Of a DNA stretch of 61,067 nt, positions 16,692 through 25,886 are shown piece by piece. The stretch covers positions 1 through 61,067 of the forward strand of contig NZ_DAHUXJ010000028.1 of NCBI RefSeq assembly GCF_027307225.1, written 5' to 3'. The notes beneath the pieces were generated by a model, which worked only from the letters and a program-made list of their open reading frames with translations, was not told where the DNA came from and did not search any database. The stretch comes from Bradyrhizobium sp. (lineage in GTDB: Bacteria; Pseudomonadota; Alphaproteobacteria; Rhizobiales; Xanthobacteraceae). The position numbers were made by a program, and so were the translations under genes. How positions within the stretch are numbered: position 1 is the first letter of the stretch; each line of letters begins with the position of its first letter.

Positions 16692-18184
16692 CTTCTTTCT
16701 GTATTCAGGATCAAGATCATCTTGGTTTTGTGAGCGCAGGTAGGGGGGTTTCCGACGATGCTGTCGAAGGTGGGTATTGGTATAGGTACCTTCTTCATAC
16801 CAGAAGCTTGCTGTGGGGCGGGAAAGTCGAGCGTTTCCTTCGAATTGCGCGCGAAGAAATTTCCAACATTGATGCGAGGAAAATTCTCGTATTCGGCCAT
16901 GTCTTGCCGGTAGAGATTGATAACGGCAAGCTCAGCAGCGAACGGACTAACGTCAAACCCCCATATAATTGAAAGTAATTCTTTGTGCGAGAGGTTCGCC
17001 ACATGGGCTAAGTAGGCGTACGCACTCATCAGGAAGGTACCGCTGCCACAGCCTGGATCGAGTACGAAAGGCCGCTCGCCGTCGATCGTACTTGCTACAA
17101 GCAGATCGGCGACGGGTCGGGGTGTATAGAACTGGCCAAGTAGAATTTGCTGACCGCGAGGGATCAAGTGCTCAAAAATCGAACCGAGCACGTCATCAGT
17201 CAACGAGGCCCAATCGTACGCACCAAGCTGCAGAATCAAGCCTCGCAGGATTGTCTGGGCTTCTTTAGCGACTGGCACGAGAGCCTCGATAGGCTCCGGT
17301 TTGAAAAGCGCTTCATAGTCGTAGCGACGCACCTCGTCCCAGTAGGGTTTGAGCGCGGCCGGTAGCGCATCCTTTGGACCGATCTCGATCTCTTTTAGAG
17401 TCGGAATTTTTCGCCTTAGAGCGAAATAGAACAGTATCTGTCCTATATACCGATAGCCAATCTGGCCTGCGATGGCGTAGTCGATGTCATCGACGAACCC
17501 CTCGAAACCTTGCTCAGCGGCGATCTGTTTAAGCCTTTTGCGGAGCTTCCGGTCCGTGCCCGACGCGCGTTTTAGGTCTTTATAGAAAATGGTGCGAAGC
17601 TGACCTATGCTTTCTGTTAAGCGGGCCACGAATATGTCTGGGTCGATAGCGTGTTGATGCCCTAATCCGGAAACAGAATGAACAACGGCTGCGTCGAATA
17701 TCTCGATCGCTTGAGCGTGAAGGTCCTTTTTGAAATTCGGCTTAAGCCAATCCTCAACGTGTGACAGCGCAAGCGGGTGTGTGGATTTGCGAATGGCGTC
17801 ACTCGGCACCGGATTGTGCGGCGGATTCGTGGTTTCGTAGAGCTCGAAATCTCGCATATTCCAGAGGGCGAAGTACTTTGCTTTCCAGTGCCTTCCTTTT
17901 TCTAACGCATCTTTGAAAAAAGTCGGATCGTTGATTGGCGTCGTCGGAGTTTTGAGTTCAATGGCAAGGAAAGCAATAGTGGCGGGACGATCGATCCAAA
18001 CGATCAGATCGCTGCGTTTACCGGTCGTTTTCTGCGGCTTTTCCTGAGTAGCTATATCTAGCCCCAGAGAACGCTTGCTGATCTCGGCGTTCAGCCGAGA
18101 AACAACCTGGCCTTGGAATTCTTGTTCATTGCTTTCTTTGTGACCGGTCATTTTTGCCATTAGCTTATCTCCCCAAACGGACAA
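16673..18184 (-). CDS. Type IIG restriction-modification protein, N-terminal nuclease and methyltransferase part (frameshifted)
   Basis: 503 residues. Residues 55-80 (KRSDLIVWIDR...FLAIELKTP) show a PD-(D/E)XK-type nuclease site (D59, E76, K78). After a helical linker the methyltransferase begins: GQFYTPRPVADLLV and SAM motif I VLDPGCGSGTFL (D376-G382). The catalytic motif should be NPPY, but the frame reads NPPT and ends 21 codons later. The plus strand has a run of six G at 16743-16748; a seventh would give NPPY and join this frame to 16143-16691. With the C-terminal part the full protein would be about 1,110 residues, normal for single-chain type IIG enzymes. The true start is probably Met9 or Met12. 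Confidence 0.78.
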   Translation of the reverse strand: MSVWGDKLMAKMTGHKESNEQEFQGQVVSRLNAEISKRSLGLDIATQEKPQKTTGKRSDLIVWIDRPATIAFLAIELKTPTTPINDPTFFKDALEKGRHWKAKYFALWNMRDFELYETTNPPHNPVPSDAIRKSTHPLALSHVEDWLKPNFKKDLHAQAIEIFDAAVVHSVSGLGHQHAIDPDIFVARLTESIGQLRTIFYKDLKRASGTDRKLRKRLKQIAAEQGFEGFVDDIDYAIAGQIGYRYIGQILFYFALRRKIPTLKEIEIGPKDALPAALKPYWDEVRRYDYEALFKPEPIEALVPVAKEAQTILRGLILQLGAYDWASLTDDVLGSIFEHLIPRGQQILLGQFYTPRPVADLLVASTIDGERPFVLDPGCGSGTFLMSAYAYLAHVANLSHKELLSIIWGFDVSPFAAELAVINLYRQDMAEYENFPRINVGNFFARNSKETLDFPAPQQASGMKKVPIPIPTFDSIVGNPPTCAHKTKMILILNTERSCSKQP

Positions 18185-18930
18185 TTAGCGCTCGTTGGGT
18201 CGAACTCAAAGCCAAAAAGCTTAAACTCGACAGGCTTGGATTCTGCTTCGGCCCTTCTGGTAAGGGCATATCATTCTTGGAGATTCGCGCCATCATACTC
18301 TGCATAAGGATGGCGCGAGTCGCGATTGGCGAGTTCGACTGCGCGGTTGAGTTTGTCGAGATTTCCTTCGCTCAATTTCAACCGCCACGAATTGAAGCCG
18401 CTCGAGCGCGGCCTCGCTGGCATGGGACACTTAACCTCGCGCCGTCGGCCGTGACACCGAGCCGTGAGAAAAGCCGGTTCGTCAGTCGGCCCTTATTTTG
18501 GGCTATTTGGCATTTTGACCGGCACAAACTGCGACTGGCTGATCACACTTCGGCGCACCGTCGGCGTAAGTGGTCGTTGCGCAATCGCCGCATCGGGGAG
18601 TTCCTCTCATGAAGTCGCTGGAACGTGAATGATTGCCGGCCTGTTGCGACGGGCTGCCGCAGTTTCCTATTCTGGTGTCTGCTTTGTGAAGCCGGGTGCG
18701 GCTGGCCGTGCTGCGTTCCCCGGATGCGGTGCGAGCCGCGCCGCTGCTCCGCCGTCCATCGTTCTTGCGAAGCCCCTATAGGTCCCGGCTCTGCAGTGCA
18801 GCGCATTGGACGATACTTCGCATCGCCAGGAACGCTGCACCGCGTCCGGGACACGAGGATTGCCTCAAGGCAAGGGAAGATGGCAGCGGTGCTGTTTGGA
18901 CGGGAAGCGCCCAGGCGGCGGGAAACAGGA
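18185..18930. other. Gene-free right flank of the restriction-modification gene
   Basis: No supported gene. Open frames here are short and have no recognisable domain. The stretch should contain the promoter of the restriction-modification gene. It also carries a 30-base phrase around 18312-18342 (GTCGCGATTGGCGAG core) that recurs imperfectly at 19434-19462, on either side of the transposase remnant. Confidence 0.5.
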
Positions 18931-18939
18931 AGCCTATTT

Positions 18940-19400
18940 CAGGCGACCAATCCTTCGCCCGCGATCCGGTTCACCTGATCTCGGTCAGAGATGCGGCGAT
19001 GGTCCGCGCGTCAAGACGGCTCTTGCGCGTACCGCAGGAGATGCGAGCCGGCGTGATGTGGTTGAATGCCGATCTCGGCGCGCCGCAGTCGGGAGAAACA
19101 CTTCTCAGCCAAATCAGTGCGCGCGCCATCGAGGCGGTATGCCTCTTGACGGTTGCTTCTTTTGATCTCGAAACGCTCATGTGCGTCGTCCCATGAGGCC
19201 GCTTCGCCGGCATGCACCACCGTTCCCCATCGCGATGTGCGCGAGTGAATGACGCGGCCTGACTTTTTTCGAATTGAACCTGGGGGAGCGGAGTTTGCGC
19301 CTCGCTCCCTGACTAAGACAATAACCCGACGCCTGCCGTCCTGGTTCCCGGCAAAGCGCTGATCACGGCGATGTGCCTTAGGGGTGGGCCCCGCATCTCT
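18940..19400 (-). pseudogene. IS1595/ISXO2-like transposase remnant
   Basis: The minus strand encodes, in one frame, the C-terminal half of a DDE transposase of the IS1595 type. From upstream to downstream the blocks are HRRDQRFAGNQDGRRRVIVL, GTVVHAGEAASWDDAHERFE, KRSNRQEAYRLDGARTD and CFSRLRRAEIGIQPHHAG, then LLRYAQE. A stop follows YAQEPS, although the homology goes on (ADHRRISDRDQVNRIAG) to a second stop. The HHHIAG signature is degraded to QPHHAG, and the N-terminal zinc-ribbon part is absent. Dead element. Confidence 0.8.
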
Positions 19401-19583
19401 CCGCTTGGACAGCGTAGCCTTCACGGCCGCCGCGCCAGTCGTGATTGGCGAGCCCAACTGCAGAAACGAAATGGCCCCAGCGTTTGGGGGAAACGCCGGG
19501 GCCTTCTGGGGTGTATCAATTGGGGGGACTGATACGCCGGACTAACGCCGCTCGGCAGCTACAGTTCCCGCCAGAGAACGGCA

Positions 19584-19898
19584 TTAGCAAGACGGTTTGC
19601 TGCCCGTTGTTGACGACGCGCCGTTGCACGGGCCGTTTGCATTGAGCCCGGGGTTTGCTCTCGTCGCCGGATCGTTGCCCGTCCCCATGCCGGTTGTACC
19701 GGGCGACGTCGTGGTGCTGCCTGGCGAAGACATTCCCGAGGTACCGCCCGTTGCCGAGCCGCCCATCGAGCCGGCCGAACCCGCACCCGCCGCGCCGCCG
19801 GCTGTTCCACCACCAGCCCCACCGCCTCCGCCAGCCGCAAAGGCCAGGCTGCTCGAGAATGCCAATGTCGCTGCCAAAATCGCTGTCGTGACCTTCAT
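19584..19898 (-). CDS. Small exported glycine/serine/threonine-rich protein
   Basis: 104-residue protein with a good Sec signal (MKVTTAILAATLAFSSSLAF, cleavage after AFA). The mature part is low-complexity, rich in Gly, Ala, Ser and Thr (runs such as GGGGGAGGGTAGGAAGAG), and ends with two Cys (PCNGASS..., KPSC) that could form a disulfide. I recognise no enzymatic domain. Similar short Gly-rich secreted proteins are common in rhizobia. It is the first normal gene to the right of the island. Confidence 0.6.
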   Translation of the reverse strand: MKVTTAILAATLAFSSSLAFAAGGGGGAGGGTAGGAAGAGSAGSMGGSATGGTSGMSSPGSTTTSPGTTGMGTGNDPATRANPGLNANGPCNGASSTTGSKPSC

Positions 19899-20705
19899 TG
19901 CTTGCTCCTGTTTGACTGACGAAGGACAAGAGGCCGAACAGCAGGACGTTCCAAGCTGTTCGCATCAGCGACAGGTCCGTACCATTTTGAACAGGCGGCC
20001 AAATCACTCCGGGTGCTTCGCGACCCGCGTCCAGACCCGTCACCAAAAATATTTCCCTTTCGCCGTCGGGCAAATCATTTCTAGAGATTCGCGCGTCCTC
20101 ACCCGATCAAGAGGGGCGCTTCGCGATCGTCACGAAACGTTGGGTTTGGATGCGGTGGACGCGGGCCGGTCGATAAGACGAACGGCTGGCTCGCGGACGG
20201 CGAAGTCGTGTGGTCCTGACACCCCGACGCTGGTGTCAACACGGCGACAACGCTTACGCGTTGCGCCGGGGATGGTGGCAAGAAAGCCCGGTTCACCAAG
20301 GAGAGCTCGAAGCAGCCGTTAAAACCATTCGCGTGCGGGAATGCCGGGCTGTCCTGGCGGACTCGTGGTGACTTGCTTGCGTGCTTTTTTCATTTGCACG
20401 CAAGACTGCGGGTGCGCTTCGCGCCCGGCATTCCCCACGCCCTCTTTCGGGGCGGCAGGATTTCTGGCCTCAACCCGGGTGCGACTTGCATCGCGGGAAG
20501 GCGGTCGTGCGCCGTTGCGGGGCACGGCATGGCTCTTTCCGTCATGGCCGGGCTTGACCCTCCGCAAAGAAAGGAAGACGTGGATCACCGGGACCTGAAA
20601 GGAATGTCAGTGTCGCCACACTAGCGGTCGGGCGCGCGGCTGTGTATATAGCGGCCTCCGCTCACCCCGAGTGAAGTAGCGGTTTCCGTTCAAGGAGTTA
20701 ACGTC
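19899..20705. other. Gene-free stretch with a dispersed structured repeat
   Basis: No gene found. From about 20100 to 20560 the sequence follows a long pattern that I remember as recurring in Bradyrhizobium genomes (phrases such as GACGGCGAAGTCGTGTGGTC, CCCCGACGCTGG, then a big hairpin and CGCCCTCTTTCGGGG). The structured core is listed separately. The last about 100 bases should hold the promoter and leader of the DAHP synthase gene, including GTGTATATAGC. Confidence 0.5.
20337..20435 (+). repeat. Multi-branched inverted repeat (possible structured RNA or repeat)
   Basis: A perfect 12-base outer stem (GGGAATGCCGGG, 20337-20348, with CCCGGCATTCCC, 20424-20435) encloses a 9-pair hairpin with a U-rich loop (CTTGCGTGC / GCACGCAAG, 20376-20404). 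A short GGGTGCG-CTT-CGCGCCC hairpin can form on the 3' side. The order 'outer stem, T-rich loop hairpin, outer stem' is well formed enough to be a selected structure. Confidence 0.65.
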
Positions 20706-22094
20706 ATGTCCAAAGTCTGGACACCCGACAGCTGGCGTAGCCGGCCGGTCCTGCAAATGCCCCAATATCCCGATGCCAAGGCATTGGCCGATGTCGAGGC
20801 CCAGCTTGCGACGTTTCCTCCGCTGGTTTTTGCAGGTGAGGCCCGCAACCTGAAAAAGGCGTTGGGACGGGTTGCAGCCGGTGAAGCCTTCCTGTTGCAG
20901 GGCGGCGATTGCGCCGAGAGCTTCGCCGAACACGGCGCCAACAACATCCGCGATTTCTTCCGCGTCTTTTTACAGATGGCGGTCGTGTTGACCTATGCCG
21001 GCGCGGTGCCGGTGGTCAAAATCGGCCGCATCGCCGGCCAGTTCGCCAAGCCCCGTTCGTCGCTGACCGAGAAGGTCAACGGCGTCGAACTGCCGAGCTA
21101 TCGCGGCGATATCGTCAACGACATCGCCTTCACCGCAGAGGCGCGTGTCCCCGATCCGCAGCGCCAGCTGATGGCGTACCGCCAGTCGGCGGCGACGCTC
21201 AACCTGTTGCGCGCGTTCGCCACCGGTGGCTTCGCCAATCTCGGCTCGGTGCATCAGTGGATGCTGGGCTTCCTGAAGGATTCCCCGCAGTCACGGCGTT
21301 ACAAGGAATTGGCCGACCGCATCTCGGACGCGCTGAACTTCATGCGCGCCTGCGGGCTCGATCTTTCCAGCCATCCGGAGCTGCGCGCGACCGATTTCTA
21401 CACCAGCCACGAGGCGCTGCTGCTCGGTTACGAGCAGGCCTTCACCCGCGTCGATTCCACGACCGGCGACTGGTATGCGACCTCGGGCCACATGATCTGG
21501 ATCGGCGATCGCACGCGTCAGCTCGATCACGCCCATGTCGAATATTTCCGCGGCATCAAGAACCCGATCGGGCTGAAGTGCGGCCCGTCGCTGAAGCCCG
21601 ACGAGCTGTTGAAGCTGATCGACGTGCTCAACCCGGACAACGAGCCGGGCCGGCTGACGCTGATCAACCGCTCCGGCGCCGACAAGATCGGCGAGAGCCT
21701 GCCGGGCCTCGTTCGCGCGGTGAAGCGGGAAGGGCGGGTGGTGGTCTGGTCGTGCGATCCGATGCACGGCAACACCATCTCGTCCAACACCGGCTACAAG
21801 ACCCGCCCGTTCGACCGCATCCTCTCCGAGGTGAAGTCGTTCTTCGCTGTTCATGCTGCGGAGGGCACGCATGCCGGCGGCATTCACCTGGAGATGACCG
21901 GGCAGGATGTCACCGAATGCGTCGGCGGCGCGCGCGCCATCACCGACGAGGATCTCAGCGACCGCTATCACACGGTCTGCGATCCGCGCCTGAACGCCGA
22001 GCAATCGATCGACATGGCTTTCCTGGTCGCCGAACTCTTGAAGCAGGAACGCGCCGCCAAAGCCAACCCGATGCCAGCCGTCGCGGGACTTTGA
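20706..22094 (+). CDS. aroG: 3-deoxy-7-phosphoheptulonate synthase, class II
   Basis: 462-residue enzyme condensing phosphoenolpyruvate and erythrose 4-phosphate, the entry step of the shikimate pathway. It is the plant-like class II type: [20 protein letters not shown] at the start, the metal-binding Cys in [14 protein letters not shown], and the conserved [12 protein letters not shown] and DPMHGNTI blocks. Length is typical. It lacks the extra N-terminal regulatory helices of the mycobacterial enzyme. AAGGAG stands seven bases upstream of the ATG. dgkA follows with a one-base overlap. Confidence 0.95.
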   Translation: MSKVWTPDSWRSRPVLQMPQYPDAKALADVEAQLATFPPLVFAGEARNLKKALGRVAAGEAFLLQGGDCAESFAEHGANNIRDFFRVFLQMAVVLTYAGAVPVVKIGRIAGQFAKPRSSLTEKVNGVELPSYRGDIVNDIAFTAEARVPDPQRQLMAYRQSAATLNLLRAFATGGFANLGSVHQWMLGFLKDSPQSRRYKELADRISDALNFMRACGLDLSSHPELRATDFYTSHEALLLGYEQAFTRVDSTTGDWYATSGHMIWIGDRTRQLDHAHVEYFRGIKNPIGLKCGPSLKPDELLKLIDVLNPDNEPGRLTLINRSGADKIGESLPGLVRAVKREGRVVVWSCDPMHGNTISSNTGYKTRPFDRILSEVKSFFAVHAAEGTHAGGIHLEMTGQDVTECVGGARAITDEDLSDRYHTVCDPRLNAEQSIDMAFLVAELLKQERAAKANPMPAVAGL

Positions 22095-22447
22095 TGCTGC
22101 GGCTCTGGCGGGCCACGATCAACACGCGTAACGGCCTCGCCTTTGCGATCCGCTCGGAGCAGGCCGTGCGCGAGGAGCTTTTCGCGCTCGTGCTCTCGGT
22201 GCCGCTGGCCTTCCTGATCGGCGCCTCGCTGATGCGGCGTCTCGAGCTCGTCGCCGCCGTGGCCATGGTGCTGGTGGTCGAATTGCTCAATACGGCGATC
22301 GAAAAGCTCGCCGATCGCCTGACCACGGATCACGATCCGCAGATCGGGCGGGTCAAGGACATGGGGTCGGCGGCGGTCGGCGTGGCGCTGGTCACCGCCG
22401 GCCTGTTCTGGCTGTTTGCGGTCGCCGAGCGCATGGGCGCTATTTGA
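22094..22447 (+). CDS. dgkA: Diacylglycerol kinase
   Basis: 117-residue integral membrane kinase with three helices that phosphorylates diacylglycerol (or undecaprenol) at the inner membrane, recycling lipid left by osmoregulated glucan or LPS modification. The family signature VVELLNTAIEKLADRLT contains the catalytic Glu; RNGLAFAIRSEQAVREE is the conserved N-terminal amphipathic part, and the end GSAAVGVALVTAG matches. The ATG overlaps the TGA of the DAHP synthase gene. nadE starts 44 bases later. Confidence 0.92.
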   Translation: MLRLWRATINTRNGLAFAIRSEQAVREELFALVLSVPLAFLIGASLMRRLELVAAVAMVLVVELLNTAIEKLADRLTTDHDPQIGRVKDMGSAAVGVALVTAGLFWLFAVAERMGAI

Positions 22448-22490
22448 GCATGCGATTGCAGTTTGCCCGGACGCGAGGCACGATCCATTC

Positions 22491-24248
22491 ATGACCGAAC
22501 GCGCCGACCAGTTTTCGATCACCTTGGCCCAGTTGAATCCAACCGTGGGCGATGTCACCGGCAATGCCGCGAAGGTCCGCGCGGCGCGCGAGCGGGCGAA
22601 AGCCGATGGCGCCGACCTCGTGATGCTGTCGGAACTGTTCATTGCCGGTTATCCGCCGGAAGACCTGGTTTTGAAGCCCGCGTTCCAGGCAGCCTGCCGC
22701 GCCGCGGTCGAGGAACTGGCTGTTGAGACCACCGACGGCGGACCTGCCGTTCTGGTCGGCACGCCCTGGGTCGACGACGGCAAGCTCTACAACGCCTGCG
22801 CGCTGCTTGACGAGGGCCGCATCGCGGCGATCCGCTACAAGGTCAATTTGCCGAATTACGGGGTTTTTGACGAAAAGCGCGTTTTTGCGCGCGGTCCCGT
22901 TTCGGGCCCGATGACCATCCGCGGCGTGCGAGTGGGGGTGCCGATCTGCGAGGACACCTGGCTGGAAGAGTCCCCGGAATACGAGAACGTCGTCGAATGC
23001 CTCGCCGAGACCGGCGCCGAAATCATCGTGGTGCCGAACGGTTCGCCTTACGCGCGCGGCAAGAGCGATATCCGCCTGTCGATCCAGGTGGCGCGGGTGA
23101 CCGAGAGCGGGCTACCGCTGATCTACCTCAACCAGGTGGGCGGGCAGGACGAACTCGTGTTTGACGGCGCGTCGTTCGCGCTCAACGCCGACCTGTCGGT
23201 GGCGGCGCAACTGCCGGCGTTCGAGGAAAGCATCACCACGCTGCGCTGGAAAAAGGACGACAGTGGCTGGCGCTGCCAGGGGCCGGTCGCGACGGTGCCG
23301 GATGGCGACAGAGCCGATTACACCGCCTGCGTGCTCGGCTTGCGAGATTATGTCGGCAAGAACGGATTCCCCGGCGTGTTGCTTGGCATTTCCGGCGGCA
23401 TCGACTCCGCGTTGTGCGCGGCGATCGCGGTCGATGCGCTCGGCGCCGATCGCGTTCGCGGCGTGATGTTGCCATTTCGTTTCACCGCGCAGGTGTCGCT
23501 CGACGACGCCGAGAAGCTCGCGGGCTATCTTGGCGTTCGCTACGAGGTGTTGCCGATTGCCAAGGCAGTCAACGGTTTCGAGGAGATCCTGTCGGACGTC
23601 TTCAAGGGTTTGCCGCGCGACATCACCGAAGAGAATTTGCAGGCGCGCGCCCGCGGCACCTTGTTGATGGCGATTTCCAACAAGACCGGCGCCATGGTCG
23701 TTACGACCGGCAACAAGTCCGAGATGTCGGTCGGCTACGCCACGCTCTACGGCGACATGAACGGCGGCTTCAATCCGATCAAGGATATCTACAAGACGGA
23801 AGTGTTTCGGCTTTCCGCGCTTCGCAACGACTGGAAGCCGGATTGGGCGCTCGGCCCTTCCGGCGAGGTCATTCCGCCCAGCATCATCACGCGGCCGCCG
23901 ACGGCGGAGTTGCGCGAAAACCAGACCGACCAGGATTCGCTGCCGCCTTACGAAGTGCTGGATGGCATTCTGGAGCGGCTGGTCGAGCGCGAGGAGCCAT
24001 TGGCGACTATTATCGCGGCCGGTTTTGACCGCGAGGTGGTGGCGCGGATCGACCGCCTTCTCAACATCGCCGAATACAAGCGCCGGCAGGCTGCGCCCGG
24101 CGTCAAGGTGACGCGCCGGAATTTTGGCCGCGACCGCCGTTACCCCATCACCAACCGCTTTCGTGATGACGGCAGGCCGTTGTCTGCGCCCGACGATAAA
24201 CTGGTGTCACGCGCGGGTCGCGCATCGGCCGAGGCGTTTGACGGCTAG
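22491..24248 (+). CDS. nadE: Glutamine-dependent NAD+ synthetase
   Basis: 585-residue two-domain enzyme making NAD+ from deamido-NAD+. The N-terminal nitrilase-type glutaminase has its Glu-Lys-Cys triad in LSELFIAGYP (E48), RYKVNLPNYG and GVPICEDTW. The C-terminal synthetase has the P-loop LLGISGGIDSALC and the conserved TTGNKSEMSVGYATLYGDMN. The start at 22491 gives MTERADQFSITLAQLNP, as in relatives; the longer frame overlaps dgkA. The TAG stop (24246-24248) lies inside the left CTAG of the palindromic array at 24245. Confidence 0.95.
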   Translation: MTERADQFSITLAQLNPTVGDVTGNAAKVRAARERAKADGADLVMLSELFIAGYPPEDLVLKPAFQAACRAAVEELAVETTDGGPAVLVGTPWVDDGKLYNACALLDEGRIAAIRYKVNLPNYGVFDEKRVFARGPVSGPMTIRGVRVGVPICEDTWLEESPEYENVVECLAETGAEIIVVPNGSPYARGKSDIRLSIQVARVTESGLPLIYLNQVGGQDELVFDGASFALNADLSVAAQLPAFEESITTLRWKKDDSGWRCQGPVATVPDGDRADYTACVLGLRDYVGKNGFPGVLLGISGGIDSALCAAIAVDALGADRVRGVMLPFRFTAQVSLDDAEKLAGYLGVRYEVLPIAKAVNGFEEILSDVFKGLPRDITEENLQARARGTLLMAISNKTGAMVVTTGNKSEMSVGYATLYGDMNGGFNPIKDIYKTEVFRLSALRNDWKPDWALGPSGEVIPPSIITRPPTAELRENQTDQDSLPPYEVLDGILERLVEREEPLATIIAAGFDREVVARIDRLLNIAEYKRRQAAPGVKVTRRNFGRDRRYPITNRFRDDGRPLSAPDDKLVSRAGRASAEAFDG

Positions 24249-24481
24249 TGCTCCTTTGATTCCGAAGTTCGTAAACGTGGAGCCGCAATATGACACGAAC
24301 TTCGGAATCGGAGCACTAGTGCGGCGAATTTGAAGTTCCTATCAGTTTCGCCGCGAGTTCGTTATAGGAACTTCAAATTCAAAGCCGCACTAGAATCAAT
24401 AAGTTGCTAGAGCTCCTTTGATTCCGAAGTTCGCATCAGAGGGGCCGCAATAGCTTGCGAACTTCGGAATCGGAGCTCTAG
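24245..24481. repeat. CTAG palindrome array, three units
   Basis: Units at 24245-24319, 24316-24393 and 24407-24481. The first two share a CTAG; the last two are joined by AATCAATAAGTTG. Arms: TTTGATTCCGAAGTTCG / CGAACTTCGGAATC (units 1 and 3) and AATTTGAAGTTCCTA / TAGGAACTTCAAATT (unit 2). The array exactly fills the space between the convergent genes nadE and the DUF2865 gene and supplies both TAG stop codons. Confidence 0.92.
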
Positions 24482-25644
24482 TGGGCATTGTTGGGGAGAA
24501 ATGTCGGTCCGACCGTGCGGATCGTTTTGTTGTCGGACGAAGCGTCGGAAACCGCGGCCGGCGGCGTGTTTCGCGGCGCGGGCGGCGTTGCCGCCGCGGC
24601 GGCGGAACCCCGCTTGGGCACCGGGGTCGCCCTTGTGGGCGGCCGCGCCATCTTCTTGGCGCTCTCCTCGGTGACGATGATGTCGCCCTGCTGTTCGGCA
24701 GCCGCCTTGTCGTCGATGCCTTTGAGCGCGTCGGCCCAGCTTTGGCCGGGGGCCCTGCAGGAGCAGGTGGGGCTGAACTCCTGACGGAAGCGGAAGGCAT
24801 TGGGCAGCGCTGTATACGGCTGGCCGCTGGTCGACACCGCCTGGTTTATGTCTTCGCCCGGATTGCGATAGGCGTAGAGGTTGGCCTCGGTGGCCGGGCA
24901 GAGCGCCTTGCAGGATTTTTCGTCGTCGGGAAAACGCGCCGGGAAGGTGGCAAACGAAATCGGGAAATAGCCGCCGTCACACGTGCGGACGCAGACGGTG
25001 CGATAGGTGCCGCCTGCACCGGGATCGATGGGGGATGCGTTCGGAGGGCCCTGGTTGTTGCCGAACAGGTTGTTCAGGAAACCGCCGGGTCCCTGTTGTT
25101 GCTGCTGCTGCAAGGCGGTGGCGTATTGCGGCCCACAATTGTTCTGCGCAAGGGCGAGCAGCACCGAATGGCGCTGGTTTTCGCGGTCGGCGCCGCCGAG
25201 GCCACCGGTGCGCAGGCGCTCCAGATTTGTCGTGATCTGATCGAGGTTTGCGCGCATCTGTTGAATTTGGTTGTTGACCGGGCCGCATTGCGCGTTCTGG
25301 CCGGTGAACAGCGAAAAGAAGCCCGAGCTGTCGCAGCCCATCCGCTTCGCCTGCAGGGTGACGCGATCGAGCTCAGCCTGCTGCTTGGCGGCGGAATCCT
25401 GATAGCGGCGGATCTGCTCGTCGCGCGCCGGGTCGAAACCGCCGCGGTCGATCATCGCCAGTTGACCTTCCAGCCGCGGACACATCGGACTGGCGCTAGC
25501 GCCCGGAGGGGTCGGCGGCGGGTAGCTTTGAGGCGGCGGATAAGCCTGCGCGTGGGCATCGGTGCCAAAGAGCGCGGCGGCAAGAAGTGCCGCGCACGCG
25601 ACGGCAGCCGATCTGGAACGGGTAATCATCAAGTGGTCAGGCAT
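24478..25644 (-). CDS. DUF2865 exported protein
   Basis: About 388-residue exported protein. MPDHLMITRSRSAAVACAAL begins a Sec signal ending near AHAQ; a start at 25629 is also possible. The mature protein has a Pro/Tyr-rich stretch, then a helical region with four Cys (CPRL, MGCDSSGFF, QCGPVNNQ) and the DUF2865 core with Cys motifs TYRTVCVRTCDGGYFPISFA, SCKALCPATEANLY and FSPTCSCRAPGQSW. The tail is a low-complexity Lys/Ala/Pro region. The family is restricted to alphaproteobacteria and has no known function; the spaced Cys suggest disulfides in the periplasm. Its TAG stop lies in the CTAG of the repeat at 24481. Confidence 0.82.
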   Translation of the reverse strand: MPDHLMITRSRSAAVACAALLAAALFGTDAHAQAYPPPQSYPPPTPPGASASPMCPRLEGQLAMIDRGGFDPARDEQIRRYQDSAAKQQAELDRVTLQAKRMGCDSSGFFSLFTGQNAQCGPVNNQIQQMRANLDQITTNLERLRTGGLGGADRENQRHSVLLALAQNNCGPQYATALQQQQQQGPGGFLNNLFGNNQGPPNASPIDPGAGGTYRTVCVRTCDGGYFPISFATFPARFPDDEKSCKALCPATEANLYAYRNPGEDINQAVSTSGQPYTALPNAFRFRQEFSPTCSCRAPGQSWADALKGIDDKAAAEQQGDIIVTEESAKKMARPPTRATPVPKRGSAAAAATPPAPRNTPPAAVSDASSDNKTIRTVGPTFLPNNAH

Positions 25645-25886
25645 GTCCCGCCATTGGGGCAACTCCGGGGCGGGCCTTCGATTGCCCGGAGAATGCGGCA
25701 CCGGGCCGCACGTGAGAAGATTTCCGGCGTCCGTTTACCTGCTTCTCGGGGCGGCGTCACGCCGTTTCCGCGGCAAGAGTGCGGTGGTTCCGGCCTTCGG
25801 CGGCGTTTCGCCCTCGTTTCGGGCCAATCAAAAACCGCACTGGAATCCTGCGCTTGCCGGTGTTCCGTCGCAACCGGCTTGGAAGC

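Noticed and set aside
18154..18612. 152-codon plus-strand frame right of the restriction-modification gene
   Set aside because: No domain and atypical composition; it begins inside the other gene on the opposite strand.
20909..22447. 512-codon plus-strand frame overlapping the DAHP synthase gene
   Set aside because: Arg-rich shadow frame; it only joins the end of dgkA by chance. Both DAHP synthase and DgkA are complete in their own frames.
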